A DNA stretch of 64,000 bases. It comes from an uncultured Eubacterium sp. (GTDB lineage: Bacteria > Bacillota > Clostridia > Oscillospirales > Acutalibacteraceae). The position numbers and the translations under genes are program-made. The notes under the pieces were generated by a model. The model had not been told where the DNA came from. It ran no database searches and saw only the letters and a list, made by a program, of their open reading frames with translations. Shown one piece after another: positions 1 through 8,933 of the stretch. Within the stretch, counting starts at the first letter, position 1. Each line of letters starts with the position of its first letter. The stretch lies in contig CAJTZJ010000012.1 in NCBI GenBank assembly GCA_910583925.1, positions 10,273-74,272 of the forward strand, read 5' to 3'.

Positions 1-256
1 GAAGAACAGGATAACTGATTTTTGTACCCGGAATATCTATCCAAGCTGCAACATCAGGATTGAGTGCCTTCAGCTCTTTCCAATCAATATATAGTTCATC
101 TGAATCATCAGCTTCATCTTCAGTAAAATGTGTTTGAATTTTTCTACAGGTTCTTTCTGCTTCAATGTATTCACTTTGAACGGAAAGGATATAGAATACA
201 CCTGCGCAGAAGAGAACAAAAAGAATTGAAGAAATAAGCCTAATTCTTTTCTTCAC
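1..256 (-). CDS. class B sortase, N-terminal part (runs off the left edge)
   Basis: The reading frame starts at a GTG (254-256) and is still open at base 1, giving about 85 residues. It shows a basic start, one membrane segment (about residues 4-22) and then the class B sortase entry motif: W-K-E-L-K-x-x-N-P-D-V, followed by A-W-I-D-I-P-G-T-x-I-x-Y-P-V. Class B sortases are membrane transpeptidases that join LPXTG-like surface proteins to the wall or to each other. The catalytic His, Cys and Arg lie outside the window. The start overlaps the end of the upstream adhesin gene by 17 bases in another frame, so the two are probably translationally coupled, and the adhesin is the obvious substrate (inference). 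Confidence 0.8.
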   Translation of the reverse strand, partial: MKKRIRLISSILFVLFCAGVFYILSVQSEYIEAERTCRKIQTHFTEDEADDSDELYIDWKELKALNPDVAAWIDIPGTKISYPVL

Positions 257-3200
257 GGTTTTTCTTTCTTAAATAGAAAATAAAAGAGAACAATAACGCT
301 GCACCGCAGAGTACTGTTCCGATAACTACACCCTTATTAAGCCCTGTATCTCCTGTATCGGGGATTTCAGGTATTTTAATCTTTACTGTCTGCCCCTCAT
401 CATTGATATCGGCATGAACAGCAAGCTTCATATCGTCTTTGTAAATCTCTTCAAAAGCAACAAGCTCTGTTTCTTTTGTAATACCCTTGGAATCAAATTC
501 AAAAGCAACCGATGCAGTTCCGTCTGCTTCTTCAGGAATAAATACTGCATTTGAAATAACAGGCTTGTTATCAACCTCAAACGGCTTGCCTGTAGCCTTG
601 TTCATCAGAACACCGCTGATTGTGTATTCCTTTCCCGGAATTAAATCACTGTAAGCAACAACATCCTCCAGCGTAAGCTCGCCGTCTGCAAAAACCTCTT
701 TCTTTCCGTTTACGGTTGCCATCGTTCCGATGTTCGGTGTGTGAACCGTGATTGTCTGATCTGAATCATTGATGTCCTCGTGAGCTGTAATCAGGGTTTC
801 TCCCTTGTAAAGCTTTTCAAAAGCAACCAAATCCGTTGTTTCCGTGATAACGGAAGCATCAAATTCAAAAGAAACAATAACCTCTCCGTTTGCTTCTTCC
901 GGTGTAAATACGGTTTCTCCGAGAACAGACTCATCCTGAATAACGAAAGGCTCGTTTGTTGCCTTGTTCATTAAAATACCCTTGAGTGTGTATTCCTTGC
1001 CCGGAATTAAATCAACATAGGAAACCGTATCGGAAAGTGTAATGGTTTTTTCAGCAGCGAAAACATCCTTTTCATCATTGACTGTCGCAACAGTTGCAAT
1101 AGCAGGTCTGAGAACCGTTACAGTCTGACCGCTGTCTTCAATATCCTTGTGGCTTGTAATTTCAACATCTCTGTAATACAATTCCTCAAATACAACAATG
1201 TCCGTATTTTCGGTAATGTAATCTCTGTCAAAGCTGAAGGAAGCGGTTACGGTTCCGTCTGCTTCTTCCGGTGTAAACAGAACTTCGGAATTTACTGTTT
1301 CGCCATTGATAACAAGCGGAGTGCCTGTTGCCTTGTTCATAAGAATACCGATAAGCCTGTACTCTCTGCCCGGTACCAAATCACTGTAAGCAACAACATC
1401 TTCCACTGTGAATTCTTCAGCTGCGAATATGCTCTTTTCTTCATTGACCGTTGCAGTTGTTCTGATTGCAGGAGCGTGAACCGTTACGGTCTGATTTTCA
1501 TCCTCAAGATCTGCGTGAACAGCAAGCTGAATATCTTCCTTGTATAATTCTTCAAATGCAACAAGCTCTGTTTTTTCCGTAATAATGGATGCATCAAACT
1601 CAAAGGAAACAACAGCGCTGCCGCTTGCTTTTTCAGCAGTAAATGTAATTTCAGAAGCAACCGGTTCATCATTAACGATAAACGGCTTTCCTGTTGCCTT
1701 GTTCATCAGAACACCCTTGATTGTATATTCCTTTCCGGGAATTAAATCAGAATAGGTTACAACATCCTCAACTGTAAATGTTTCAGCACTGAAAGCATCC
1801 TTTTCATTTTCTATTGTGGCTGTTGTTCCGATTTCGGGAGTATGAACGGTTATTGTCTGATTTTTATCATGGATATCTGAATGGGTAACAATGAGTGTAT
1901 CTCCCTTGTACAGCTCCTCAAAAACAACTAAATCGGTTGTTTCTGAAATTGCCGAAGCATCAAATTTGAATGTAACAACTGTGCTGCCGTTCGCTTCTTT
2001 GGCCGTAAAGGTCGTTTCTGCAACAACAGGCTCATCATTTACAGCAAAAGGCTTGTTGGTGGCTTTGTTCATCAACGCTCCCTTAAGGGTATATTTCTTT
2101 CCGGGAATTAAATCAACGTATGAAACGACATCCGAAATTGTTATCTTTTCTTCGGCAGCGAAAACATCCTTTTCATCATTCACTGTCGCAACCGTTGAGA
2201 TAGCAGGTCTGAGAATGGTTACTGTCTGCCCGATATCTTCAATGTCCTTGTGGTTTGCAATCTGAACAGATCCGTAATACAATTCTTCAAATACAACAAC
2301 GTCTGTATTTTCGGTAATAGCATTGCTGTCGAAGCTGAATGTATTTGTCACTTTTCCATCGGATGCTTCAGGTTTAAATGTAATTTCGGATTTAATTTCT
2401 TTGCCGTTAATAAGCAGCGGAGAATTTGTTGCCTTGTTCATAAGCATACCGACAAGTCTGTACTCTCTGCCCGGTACTAAATCCGAGTATTCAACTGTAT
2501 CATTCAGATTAAACGTTTCAGCTGCGAATATGCTTTTTTCTTTGTTAACCGTAGCCGTTGTTGTAATCTTTGGTTCATGCACGCTTACGGTCTGATTTTC
2601 GTCATGGATATCAGCGTGAACTGCAAGCTGAATTTTATCTTTATATAATTCTTCAAAAACAACAAGCTCTGTTTTTTCTTTAACAACAGAAGCATCAAAT
2701 TCAAATGTAACAACTGCGCTGCCGTTTGCTTTGTCTGCTGTGAACTTTACTTCCGAAGTAACATTCTTCTTATTGACCAGGAATGGCTCTCCGGCAGTCT
2801 TGTTCATCAGAATGCCCTTGATTGTATATTCCTTGCCGGGAATCAGATCTCTGTAGGTCACAACATCCTTGATTACAACCTTTTCTGCACTAAAGGCATC
2901 CTTTTCATTATTAATTGTTGCAGTTGTTCCGATATCCGGGGTATGAACCGTTACGGTCTGATTTTTATCATTAATATCCTTATGATTTGCAATCTGAACA
3001 GATCCGAAATACAATTCTTCAAACACAACGATATCTGTTTTTGCTGTAATGGCATTAGCAGCAATTTTGAAAGATACCGTAATTTCGCCGTCTGCGGTTT
3101 TAGGTGTAAATGTAACATCAGACCTAACCTCTTTGCCATTGATAAGCAGCGGAGAATTTGTTGCTTTGTTCATAAGTACACCTTTGGCTGTATATTCTCT

Positions 3201-6020
3201 GCCCGGAACTAAATCAGAGTACGAGATAAGGTCTTTAATCGTAAATGCTTCTTTAGAAAAGATATCTTTCTCTCCGTTAATCGTTGCAACCGTTCTGCTC
3301 TTGGGAGCATGAATGGTAACCGTCTGATTCTTGTCCTTTAAATCTGCGTGTCTGGCAATCTGATTCCCATCCTTATATAACTCTTCAAACACAACAAGGT
3401 CTGTGTTTTCTGTAATGGAATTTGCAGGAATTGTAAACGAAACAGCTGTGCTGCCGTTTGCGGTTTTAGGCTTGATTGTGGCTTCTGCAGCAACAGGCTT
3501 GCCGTTAACCTTAAAAGCTGCGCCTGTTTTCTTATCCATCAAAGCACCCTTAACAACATATTCCTTGCCGGGAATCAAATGCTTGTAATCAACAGTGTCC
3601 TTAAGCGTAATTGTTTCGGAGCTGAAGGCATCCTTGTTTTCATTAACCAGTGCTGAAGTTGCAATTTCGGGAATCTTATCGTTTTCCACTGTAATCTCAA
3701 CAATTTCATTTCCGCCGTTTATTTTTACAGCATAAATCTCATTGTTCGGCAGATATCCCAATGCAGGCTCAAGCTCTTTAATGAGATAATTTCCTTTTTT
3801 TAATTCATTAAAGCGGAACTCGCCCTTACTGTCGGATTTATCTGTTTGCAAGGCGGTTTCCTTTGTAAAAGCAGTTTCATCGGCTTTGAACAAACCGAAT
3901 ACAGCGCCTTTAATGGCAGCCTTCGTTTCTCTGTCAATTTTATGACCAATAACGCTGCCACGGGTCAGAAGATTATTGAAGTTCGCTTCAGATGTTTCAT
4001 TCCATACGATATTGACATTTTGTGCCGGCGGTACAACATACTGAATTCCGGTTTCAATTTCTTCAACTACATAATTTCCGGTATAGACTTTTTCAAACAA
4101 AGCATGTCCGTTTTTATCGGTTGTACGTGTCATATCAATCTTTTCTCCAAGATCCGATGTGCCGTAAAACCTGAATTTATGCCCGGCAAGAATACCGTCT
4201 TCCGCTGTTTTTATAACCTTAAGCGAGCCGTACTGAACAGGATCTGTGTAATACAGATAGAATGTTTTTCCGTTAATGGGTTTTCCGTTTTCATCAATCT
4301 GAATCCGGAATGCTCCATAGCTATTAACCTCATAGCCGTTGTCCTTATTCCACTTCATGATCATCTGAGAAGTATCGGCTACAACACCAATCGGAACAGC
4401 CTGTCCGTTGTAGTTTTCGTAAATCTTGAACCATCCCTGATTCTTGGATGTGTATGTAAGTCCCTTTGCTTCAAAATATTTCGTTTCTTTATCAAAGGTC
4501 AACGGAATGCCTGTCGGATCAAATTTATTTGTGTCCTTGTTGTACTGCCTTACCTCCAGGTTCAGGCTGTCGAGAATAGTCTGATTATCAAGAATTGTTG
4601 GAGAGCCTACCCACGAGCCGTCATCATGAACAAGATTTCCGTTTTCATCTGTATCAGACCAGAATTTCTGGAATTTAACATTTGCAGTTACCGGATCTTC
4701 CTTTAAGGTAATTTTCAGTTCCTGACCAACCTTGTTATCCGCTAATCTGAATGTACCTGCGCTTCCTTCTTTGTAGATATCGCCGGAAAAGCTTGCATAT
4801 TTGTTTGTGATCAGATACCCTTCGGGTGCCGATGTTTCAACAATCTTGAAAATTCCGTTGTTTGTGTCATTATAATAAAGTGTTCCGCTTTCATAGTATC
4901 CGGTTGAAGCATTATATGTGAGGGGCTTTGCATTTCCGTAGTTTCCTGCACTGCCCAAATATTCTCTTACTTCAAGTTTTGCTCCGGAAATATTTGCATT
5001 GGTTGTGGGATCTGCCTTTTTAACCTTTACTTTGCCGCTGCCGGCCTGAACCTTTACTGTGATTGAGGTTTTTACCGGGTCTTCCACTTTTCCGTACAGC
5101 TTCGTCTGATCCGAACCTGTAAGGGCAAGAGCAGAGCCGACATTTGTACCTTTTTTCGTAAAGGTCATTGTAACTGTCTTTGCGTTCAAATCGGAAGTCC
5201 AGATTCTGAGCTTATTATCGCCGTTTAATGTACGGTAAATCTTATTTCCTGTTAAATCGGAAATATTGAAATCGCTGAGCTTACAGTTGGAGTTTGTATT
5301 TGTAATCTCAACATATCCGCTTGATGAAGAGCCTGTATTCTTAAGCGTAACGGTTTTTGAACTGAAAGTAGGAATTTGTGCGTGTGTACGCATTGCATCC
5401 AAAATCTTGTTATAGCATTTCAAAGCATCGGGATAATTGTTGAAAATAGATTTAGCCCATGAGGTGCAGCCGGTATTGTAATTGGTTCTTGCACCTGTTT
5501 CTGCTTCCCACATAATGACCTGCGTTGCAAGCTGCGCGTTTGTAGCCGAATAGCCATAAGCGTTTGCCGATGTACCGTCATAGCCGTAAATTGAAGTTCG
5601 TGTAATAATTGCTTGTGCGATGGGTGTTAGCTCTTTATTCCATAAATCAGTAGAATCAACACTTTTTGTTGTAGCAGAGGTGCCGTCTGTACTCTCATAA
5701 ATCTGAATGCAATAGAGGGGTTCTCCTGTGGACTTCAGATTGTACAGTGCAACCTGTCCGCTGTTGTTATGGGTTTTGTTATTTGCCGTAGTCCAGTTGC
5801 CTGTAGAGTAATATGCATTCAGGTGTTTACTCTCAATCGTGTATGTATTACCTACAGTTAAGGCGGCCAATGTCGGCACGGCTGAGGTCATTGTTGAACC
5901 GAGTGTCAACAAAGCAAAAATAAGTGCAGCTATTTTCAGCCTGCTTTTTTTCAGAAACTTCAGAATTTCTGAAAAGCTGATAGATTTGATTGATTTTTTG
6001 CTTTTTTGAGATTTGTTCAT
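240..6020 (-). CDS. giant LPXTG-type thioester/isopeptide/ester-bond surface adhesin (VaFE-repeat protein)
   Basis: This is a 1926-residue wall-anchored surface protein. ATG at 6020 is preferred over the TTG at 6023 because AGGAG lies 7 bases upstream of the ATG. A signal peptide spans about residues 28-53. A thioester-type domain follows: Cys104 in Y-C-I-Q and Gln167 in A-T-Q-V-I-M-W-E are the pair expected to form the Cys-Gln bond. About four SpaA/Cna-B-like domains occupy roughly 325-785. Nine tandem units of about 122 residues then run to 1885, each with (L)-(I/V)-P-G-(K/R)-x-Y, V-(V/A)-F-E-x-(L/I)-Y and a closing D-x-x-Q-T-(V/I). These are T-Q ester-bond (VaFE) domains. I-P-D-T-G at 1886, a membrane helix and a K/R-rich tail form the sorting signal. 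Such proteins are common cargo of clostridial conjugative elements. Ligand unknown. Confidence 0.9.
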   Translation of the reverse strand: MNKSQKSKKSIKSISFSEILKFLKKSRLKIAALIFALLTLGSTMTSAVPTLAALTVGNTYTIESKHLNAYYSTGNWTTANNKTHNNSGQVALYNLKSTGEPLYCIQIYESTDGTSATTKSVDSTDLWNKELTPIAQAIITRTSIYGYDGTSANAYGYSATNAQLATQVIMWEAETGARTNYNTGCTSWAKSIFNNYPDALKCYNKILDAMRTHAQIPTFSSKTVTLKNTGSSSSGYVEITNTNSNCKLSDFNISDLTGNKIYRTLNGDNKLRIWTSDLNAKTVTMTFTKKGTNVGSALALTGSDQTKLYGKVEDPVKTSITVKVQAGSGKVKVKKADPTTNANISGAKLEVREYLGSAGNYGNAKPLTYNASTGYYESGTLYYNDTNNGIFKIVETSAPEGYLITNKYASFSGDIYKEGSAGTFRLADNKVGQELKITLKEDPVTANVKFQKFWSDTDENGNLVHDDGSWVGSPTILDNQTILDSLNLEVRQYNKDTNKFDPTGIPLTFDKETKYFEAKGLTYTSKNQGWFKIYENYNGQAVPIGVVADTSQMIMKWNKDNGYEVNSYGAFRIQIDENGKPINGKTFYLYYTDPVQYGSLKVIKTAEDGILAGHKFRFYGTSDLGEKIDMTRTTDKNGHALFEKVYTGNYVVEEIETGIQYVVPPAQNVNIVWNETSEANFNNLLTRGSVIGHKIDRETKAAIKGAVFGLFKADETAFTKETALQTDKSDSKGEFRFNELKKGNYLIKELEPALGYLPNNEIYAVKINGGNEIVEITVENDKIPEIATSALVNENKDAFSSETITLKDTVDYKHLIPGKEYVVKGALMDKKTGAAFKVNGKPVAAEATIKPKTANGSTAVSFTIPANSITENTDLVVFEELYKDGNQIARHADLKDKNQTVTIHAPKSRTVATINGEKDIFSKEAFTIKDLISYSDLVPGREYTAKGVLMNKATNSPLLINGKEVRSDVTFTPKTADGEITVSFKIAANAITAKTDIVVFEELYFGSVQIANHKDINDKNQTVTVHTPDIGTTATINNEKDAFSAEKVVIKDVVTYRDLIPGKEYTIKGILMNKTAGEPFLVNKKNVTSEVKFTADKANGSAVVTFEFDASVVKEKTELVVFEELYKDKIQLAVHADIHDENQTVSVHEPKITTTATVNKEKSIFAAETFNLNDTVEYSDLVPGREYRLVGMLMNKATNSPLLINGKEIKSEITFKPEASDGKVTNTFSFDSNAITENTDVVVFEELYYGSVQIANHKDIEDIGQTVTILRPAISTVATVNDEKDVFAAEEKITISDVVSYVDLIPGKKYTLKGALMNKATNKPFAVNDEPVVAETTFTAKEANGSTVVTFKFDASAISETTDLVVFEELYKGDTLIVTHSDIHDKNQTITVHTPEIGTTATIENEKDAFSAETFTVEDVVTYSDLIPGKEYTIKGVLMNKATGKPFIVNDEPVASEITFTAEKASGSAVVSFEFDASIITEKTELVAFEELYKEDIQLAVHADLEDENQTVTVHAPAIRTTATVNEEKSIFAAEEFTVEDVVAYSDLVPGREYRLIGILMNKATGTPLVINGETVNSEVLFTPEEADGTVTASFSFDRDYITENTDIVVFEELYYRDVEITSHKDIEDSGQTVTVLRPAIATVATVNDEKDVFAAEKTITLSDTVSYVDLIPGKEYTLKGILMNKATNEPFVIQDESVLGETVFTPEEANGEVIVSFEFDASVITETTDLVAFEKLYKGETLITAHEDINDSDQTITVHTPNIGTMATVNGKKEVFADGELTLEDVVAYSDLIPGKEYTISGVLMNKATGKPFEVDNKPVISNAVFIPEEADGTASVAFEFDSKGITKETELVAFEEIYKDDMKLAVHADINDEGQTVKIKIPEIPDTGDTGLNKGVVIGTVLCGAALLFSFIFYLRKKNREEKN
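365..3660 (-). repeat. nine tandem ~366-bp ester-bond domain repeats with a three-unit super-repeat
   Basis: Each unit encodes about 122 residues of the adhesin. Units 3, 6 and 9 resemble one another (L-A-V-H-A-D near their ends), as do 4 and 7 (P-G-R-E-Y-R-L, H-K-D-I-E-D) and 5 and 8 (S-Y-V-D-L-I-P-G-K). So blocks of three units, about 1830-2930 and 730-1830, appear to be copies of one another. The matching site in units 5 and 8 is offset by 1101 bases. Confidence 0.85.
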
Positions 6021-6086
6021 CAAATCTCTCCTTTCATTAAAATATTTTTATATGTAAACAGCGCAAGGCTGGAATTTTAAACAAAA

Positions 6087-6124
6087 AAAGAGCAATCAAC
6101 CTTTTTCAAAGTTAATTGCTCTTT
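6087..6124 (-). terminator. rho-independent terminator of the 118-residue membrane protein gene
   Basis: The arms at 6087-6100 and 6111-6124 form a 14-bp stem with one mismatch around a 10-base loop. Read on the minus strand, the stem is followed by seven T residues. It is a near copy of the hairpin at 6806-6842. Confidence 0.8.
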
Positions 6125-6183
6125 AAAGTGTTTTTTGTTATAATGGCAATATATTTAATGTGTGATAAAAATATAGAATTCAA

Positions 6184-6540
6184 TTAATATAATCCAATTA
6201 ATTGTAAAATATGTTCTATTAAAATTGCTTTTGAATATTTTGCAGCATTAAGATCGTATATAAGCCAGTCTATAAACTGCTGATCCAAGTCGTAATTTTT
6301 AATGAAGTATTCATCTGATTGAATATCCCAATTATACAATTGTATATTTTTGATTCCCCAACAGATTTCATTATGCCATGTAACAAGATTTTTATCTTTT
6401 GGTGCTATCTCACAATTATATAAATAGCAGCTTTTAAAATCTTCCGACTGATAATGGATATATCCTCTTGTTAACAATATGGATACTGAAATTATTAATA
6501 CTGCAAGTATTGATAATATGATTTTTAAGTATTTTTTCAT
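6184..6540 (-). CDS. membrane-anchored hypothetical protein (118 aa)
   Basis: I do not recognise a family. The protein has a Lys-rich start, one hydrophobic segment (about residues 5-25) that could be a signal anchor, and an external part rich in Tyr, Trp and Asp with three Cys residues. The ATG at 6540 has AAAGGA seven bases upstream. A strong terminator follows the stop. It lies between the adhesin and a small two-helix membrane protein on the same strand, in what looks like the cargo part of an integrative element. No catalytic motif is visible. Confidence 0.6.
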   Translation of the reverse strand: MKKYLKIILSILAVLIISVSILLTRGYIHYQSEDFKSCYLYNCEIAPKDKNLVTWHNEICWGIKNIQLYNWDIQSDEYFIKNYDLDQQFIDWLIYDLNAAKYSKAILIEHILQLIGLY

Positions 6541-6598
6541 ACAAAAATCCTTTCAAAATTAAATGGAGTTTATTATGAGTATTATGCCAATATTTGGT

Positions 6599-6787
6599 TT
6601 AGTATTTTTTAGACAAGAAAAAATTTAAAATAAATAAGAAAACGGCTACTGTAAAAACAATGAAAGATACTTTTAGCATTTTTTCACGCTTATATTCAAT
6701 TCCTTCAATAATAAATGCAGCAGCTCCGCCCATAATTACAGAATTTATAATTCGTGCAATATTAATGATTATTTCATCTTTTTCCAT
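6599..6787 (-). CDS. small two-helix membrane protein (62 aa)
   Basis: The frame extends up to a TTG at 6814, but that extension overlaps the terminator hairpin of the upstream gene. The ATG at 6787 has TTGGAG about eight bases before it, so it is chosen. The 62-residue product has two hydrophobic stretches (about 9-28 and 38-57) joined by a charged Y-K-R-E-K loop, and ends in K-K-Y. No family recognised. It may be a small integral membrane protein of the element. Confidence 0.55.
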   Translation of the reverse strand: MEKDEIIINIARIINSVIMGGAAAFIIEGIEYKREKMLKVSFIVFTVAVFLFILNFFLSKKY

Positions 6788-6805
6788 AGAATTATCTCCA
6801 ATCAA

Positions 6806-6842
6806 AAAGAGCAACTAACTTGTTAGAAGTTAATTGCTCTTT
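6806..6842 (-). terminator. rho-independent terminator of the Thr-rich lipoprotein gene
   Basis: A stem (about 6806-6819 with 6829-6842, one mismatch) is followed on the minus strand by five T residues. It lies just past the stop at 6869. The stem sequence is almost identical to the terminator at 6087-6124, so the two are related copies. Confidence 0.75.
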
Positions 6843-6868
6843 AATTATATTTTTATTTAATTTTGATA

Positions 6869-7519
6869 TTACAGATAAAGAATATAGAAGAAATCACTAT
6901 CGTAGTAACAATACATTCTTGATCTACCGCCTTCAGCAAGTTCAAGATCTACATATCCTTTACAGTTACGAAGGGCAGTTCCATCGTTTAAATATTTTTG
7001 TAATTTTGAAATTTTTCCCGACCAACCTGCAGTGGCAGGTGTTAAGGATGAATCCACCGTAATACCCTTGCTTTTGATATATGCGTTTACCTTCTGCTGA
7101 ACCTCTTTAGGGGTAACATTCTTCTGCGTTGTGGTTACTTTCTTAGTTGTAGTTACCTTTTTCTTGGTAGTTGTAACGGATTTCTTTGTTGTAGTCTGTT
7201 TTGGTGCAGCTTTTTTCGTGGTAGTCTGCTTTTTTGTAGTTGTAGTTTTTTTAGGCTCAGTTTTCTTCTCAGTGATCTGCGCCTTGCTTGTCTGCTCTGA
7301 TGCAGGCTCGGTTGTGGCTTGTGTAACTTTTTCTGTTGTAGTTTCAGTAGTTAATTCAGATGTGCTTTCTTCCGAAACAGCCGAAACGGTTTCTTTTGCC
7401 TCGGTAGTTCCGTTTGCAGCTTCATCATTGCCTTTTCCTGCCGTGCAGGCTGTAAAAATACCAATAATTATAATTACTGCAAAGATGATTGCAAGTATTG
7501 ATTTTGTGTTCTTTTTCAT
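6869..7519 (-). CDS. secreted lipoprotein with Thr/Lys-rich linker (216 aa)
   Basis: The start is the ATG at 7519, preceded by AAAGGAG; an in-frame extension to 7594 runs into the next gene and is rejected. The N-terminus M-K-K-N-T-K-S-I-L, a long hydrophobic core and the lipobox I-F-T-A-C at about residues 20-24 mark a lipoprotein with Cys24 as the anchor. Residues about 30-140 are a low-complexity Thr/Lys/Glu linker with T-T-T-K-K units. The last 75 residues are a small globular domain ending in D-S-D-F-F-Y-I-L-Y-L, in which I recognise no family. The layout suggests a domain held at a distance across the wall. The gene follows the TPR-like gene by about 65 bases and is closed by its own terminator. 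Confidence 0.65.
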   Translation of the reverse strand: MKKNTKSILAIIFAVIIIIGIFTACTAGKGNDEAANGTTEAKETVSAVSEESTSELTTETTTEKVTQATTEPASEQTSKAQITEKKTEPKKTTTTKKQTTTKKAAPKQTTTKKSVTTTKKKVTTTKKVTTTQKNVTPKEVQQKVNAYIKSKGITVDSSLTPATAGWSGKISKLQKYLNDGTALRNCKGYVDLELAEGGRSRMYCYYDSDFFYILYL

Positions 7520-7583
7520 AACAAATCTCCTTTCATTAATTATTATAGTTTTGTTTTGAAATACCTTTTTAATATGATTCCAT

Positions 7584-8441
7584 TTATTCTTCAAAATTTA
7601 ACTGGCTTAGATATATTCGATTTTGCTCTGTTAATATAGAATACACAGCATCGATTGGACTAAGCTCTTTATTTACAGTTTTTGTAGTGTAATGAAAGTA
7701 TTTATAATATGTTACTACTGAAGCATCAGCAGGATTGGAGGGGTTAATTCGTTCCTGCCATTGTTCAACAAATACCAGTTTTTCATTTTCATTTACATAT
7801 TGTAAACCTGCCTTTGTATCAATGCGTGTAGAATCATACATATATTGTCTATAGTTTAATTTTATTTTATCTTTTTCTGTAAAAAATTTCAATACATCTG
7901 AAGAATCAAGAGGAAAGACAATATCCATAATCAAAAAAGATTGGGGCGATAGTTCATTAATTTTGTTCATAGTATTTACAACAAAGTTAACGTTATCAGA
8001 ATTCAATATATCTATATTTTTTTCGCCATTATTTGATAAATGAATTTGCTGTAATATAAAATGCATACAAGAATTGTAAATGGAAATATCGTTGCAATTT
8101 TTACAAGCGTTTTGAAACGCTTCAAGTGCTTTACTATACTCTTTATTTTCTAATTCTGTTGAATAAATTTCCGCTATTGCTAAATATGCATATGGAGAAT
8201 ACTCATTGTTTTTTTTAGCTATTTTTTCGTACCATATTAAACTCTCGCTATAATCATTTTTCATTCGGGCATCATCTGCAAGTTTTATTTGTGTATTTGT
8301 ATGTCCCAAATTGCCAAAAATAATGTTCGCATTTAAGCAGAATAAAACAGATATTAATATGGCAATAACTTGTTCCATAATAAATCCAATAGATTTTAAA
8401 ATACCTTTTTTAACATTGTGTTTTTTTATAGTTTCTCTCAT
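7584..8441 (-). CDS. membrane-anchored TPR-like protein (285 aa)
   Basis: The ATG at 8441 is chosen because GAGG lies about eight bases upstream; TTG and GTG codons at 8447 and 8450 are weaker. One membrane helix lies at about residues 23-44. It is followed by tetratricopeptide-like helices (Y-S-E-S-L-I-W-Y-E-K at about 65 and Y-S-K-A-L-E-A-F-Q-N at about 100). The C-terminal 120 residues are Tyr-rich with no motif I know. It could be a scaffold facing outward or inward; the sequence does not settle this. The next gene on the strand is the Thr-rich lipoprotein, so both may act at the envelope. Confidence 0.55.
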   Translation of the reverse strand: MRETIKKHNVKKGILKSIGFIMEQVIAILISVLFCLNANIIFGNLGHTNTQIKLADDARMKNDYSESLIWYEKIAKKNNEYSPYAYLAIAEIYSTELENKEYSKALEAFQNACKNCNDISIYNSCMHFILQQIHLSNNGEKNIDILNSDNVNFVVNTMNKINELSPQSFLIMDIVFPLDSSDVLKFFTEKDKIKLNYRQYMYDSTRIDTKAGLQYVNENEKLVFVEQWQERINPSNPADASVVTYYKYFHYTTKTVNKELSPIDAVYSILTEQNRIYLSQLNFEE

Positions 8442-8568
8442 TTTCAACACCTCAATTAATTAGTGTCGAAAAACAAAAAAAGTAACGGAAATATTTTTGT
8501 TTTGTTAATATATTTCTGATTTTTATCTCTAAATTCATGTAATTTTGTTGAAAAAATAAAAAATAGGG

Positions 8569-8587
8569 GAGTGCACCCGATGCGCAC
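8569..8587 (-). repeat. par-region tandem palindrome, copy A
   Basis: Read on the minus strand this is GTGCGCAT CGG GTGCACTC, matching the 19-bp motif found four more times at 9733, 10302, 11542 and 11699. It lies in the AT-rich gap between the TPR-like gene and the small acidic-tailed membrane protein. The gap (8442-8628) otherwise shows nothing I can name. Confidence 0.7.
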
Positions 8588-8628
8588 TTTAACCCATTTT
8601 GTCTAAATTTCTTTTTTACTTATACCTT

Positions 8629-8829
8629 TTAATACTCTTCAAAATCATCTTCTTCGTATGAAACATCATATTCATCAATTTCATAATCGTTTTTAAATTT
8701 ATTATATATTTCTTCAACACTTTGATTATCATAATCAACACAATCATTTTTCTCGTTTAAGAGCAAAACAATTATCAACAACAGCTCTATATTCGCTGTT
8801 GCAACTAAAATAATTAATGAAACTATCAT
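8629..8829 (-). CDS. small membrane protein with acidic tail (66 aa)
   Basis: The ATG at 8829 has GGAGG six bases upstream, a strong site; the TTG at 8835 is rejected. Residues 2-26 form one long hydrophobic helix. The remaining 40 residues are very acidic (runs of D and E such as Y-E-E-D-D-F-E-E-Y at the end). No family recognised. It may sit in the membrane with the charged tail in the cytoplasm. It diverges from the Spo0A-C-like gene, leaving about 100 bases for both promoters. Confidence 0.6.
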   Translation of the reverse strand: MIVSLIILVATANIELLLIIVLLLNEKNDCVDYDNQSVEEIYNKFKNDYEIDEYDVSYEEDDFEEY

Positions 8830-8933
8830 TTTCAACCTCCTTTAATATATTTTATTTGTTAAATATCGTTATTTCATATAAATATCATTACTTTCTGCAT
8901 TTATCTCCAACTTATTATGCGGAGGTAATTAAT

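Noticed and set aside
365..3660. CRISPR array
   Set aside because: The repeats are long, coding and adjacent, with no unique spacers or cas genes.
780..4706. Several open frames of 60-286 codons on the plus strand
   Set aside because: They lie opposite the repeat domains of the adhesin and recur with the same period, so they are antisense shadows without ribosome-binding sites.
6788..6814. TTG start for the small two-helix protein
   Set aside because: It would begin inside the upstream gene's terminator; the ATG at 6787 has a good ribosome-binding site.
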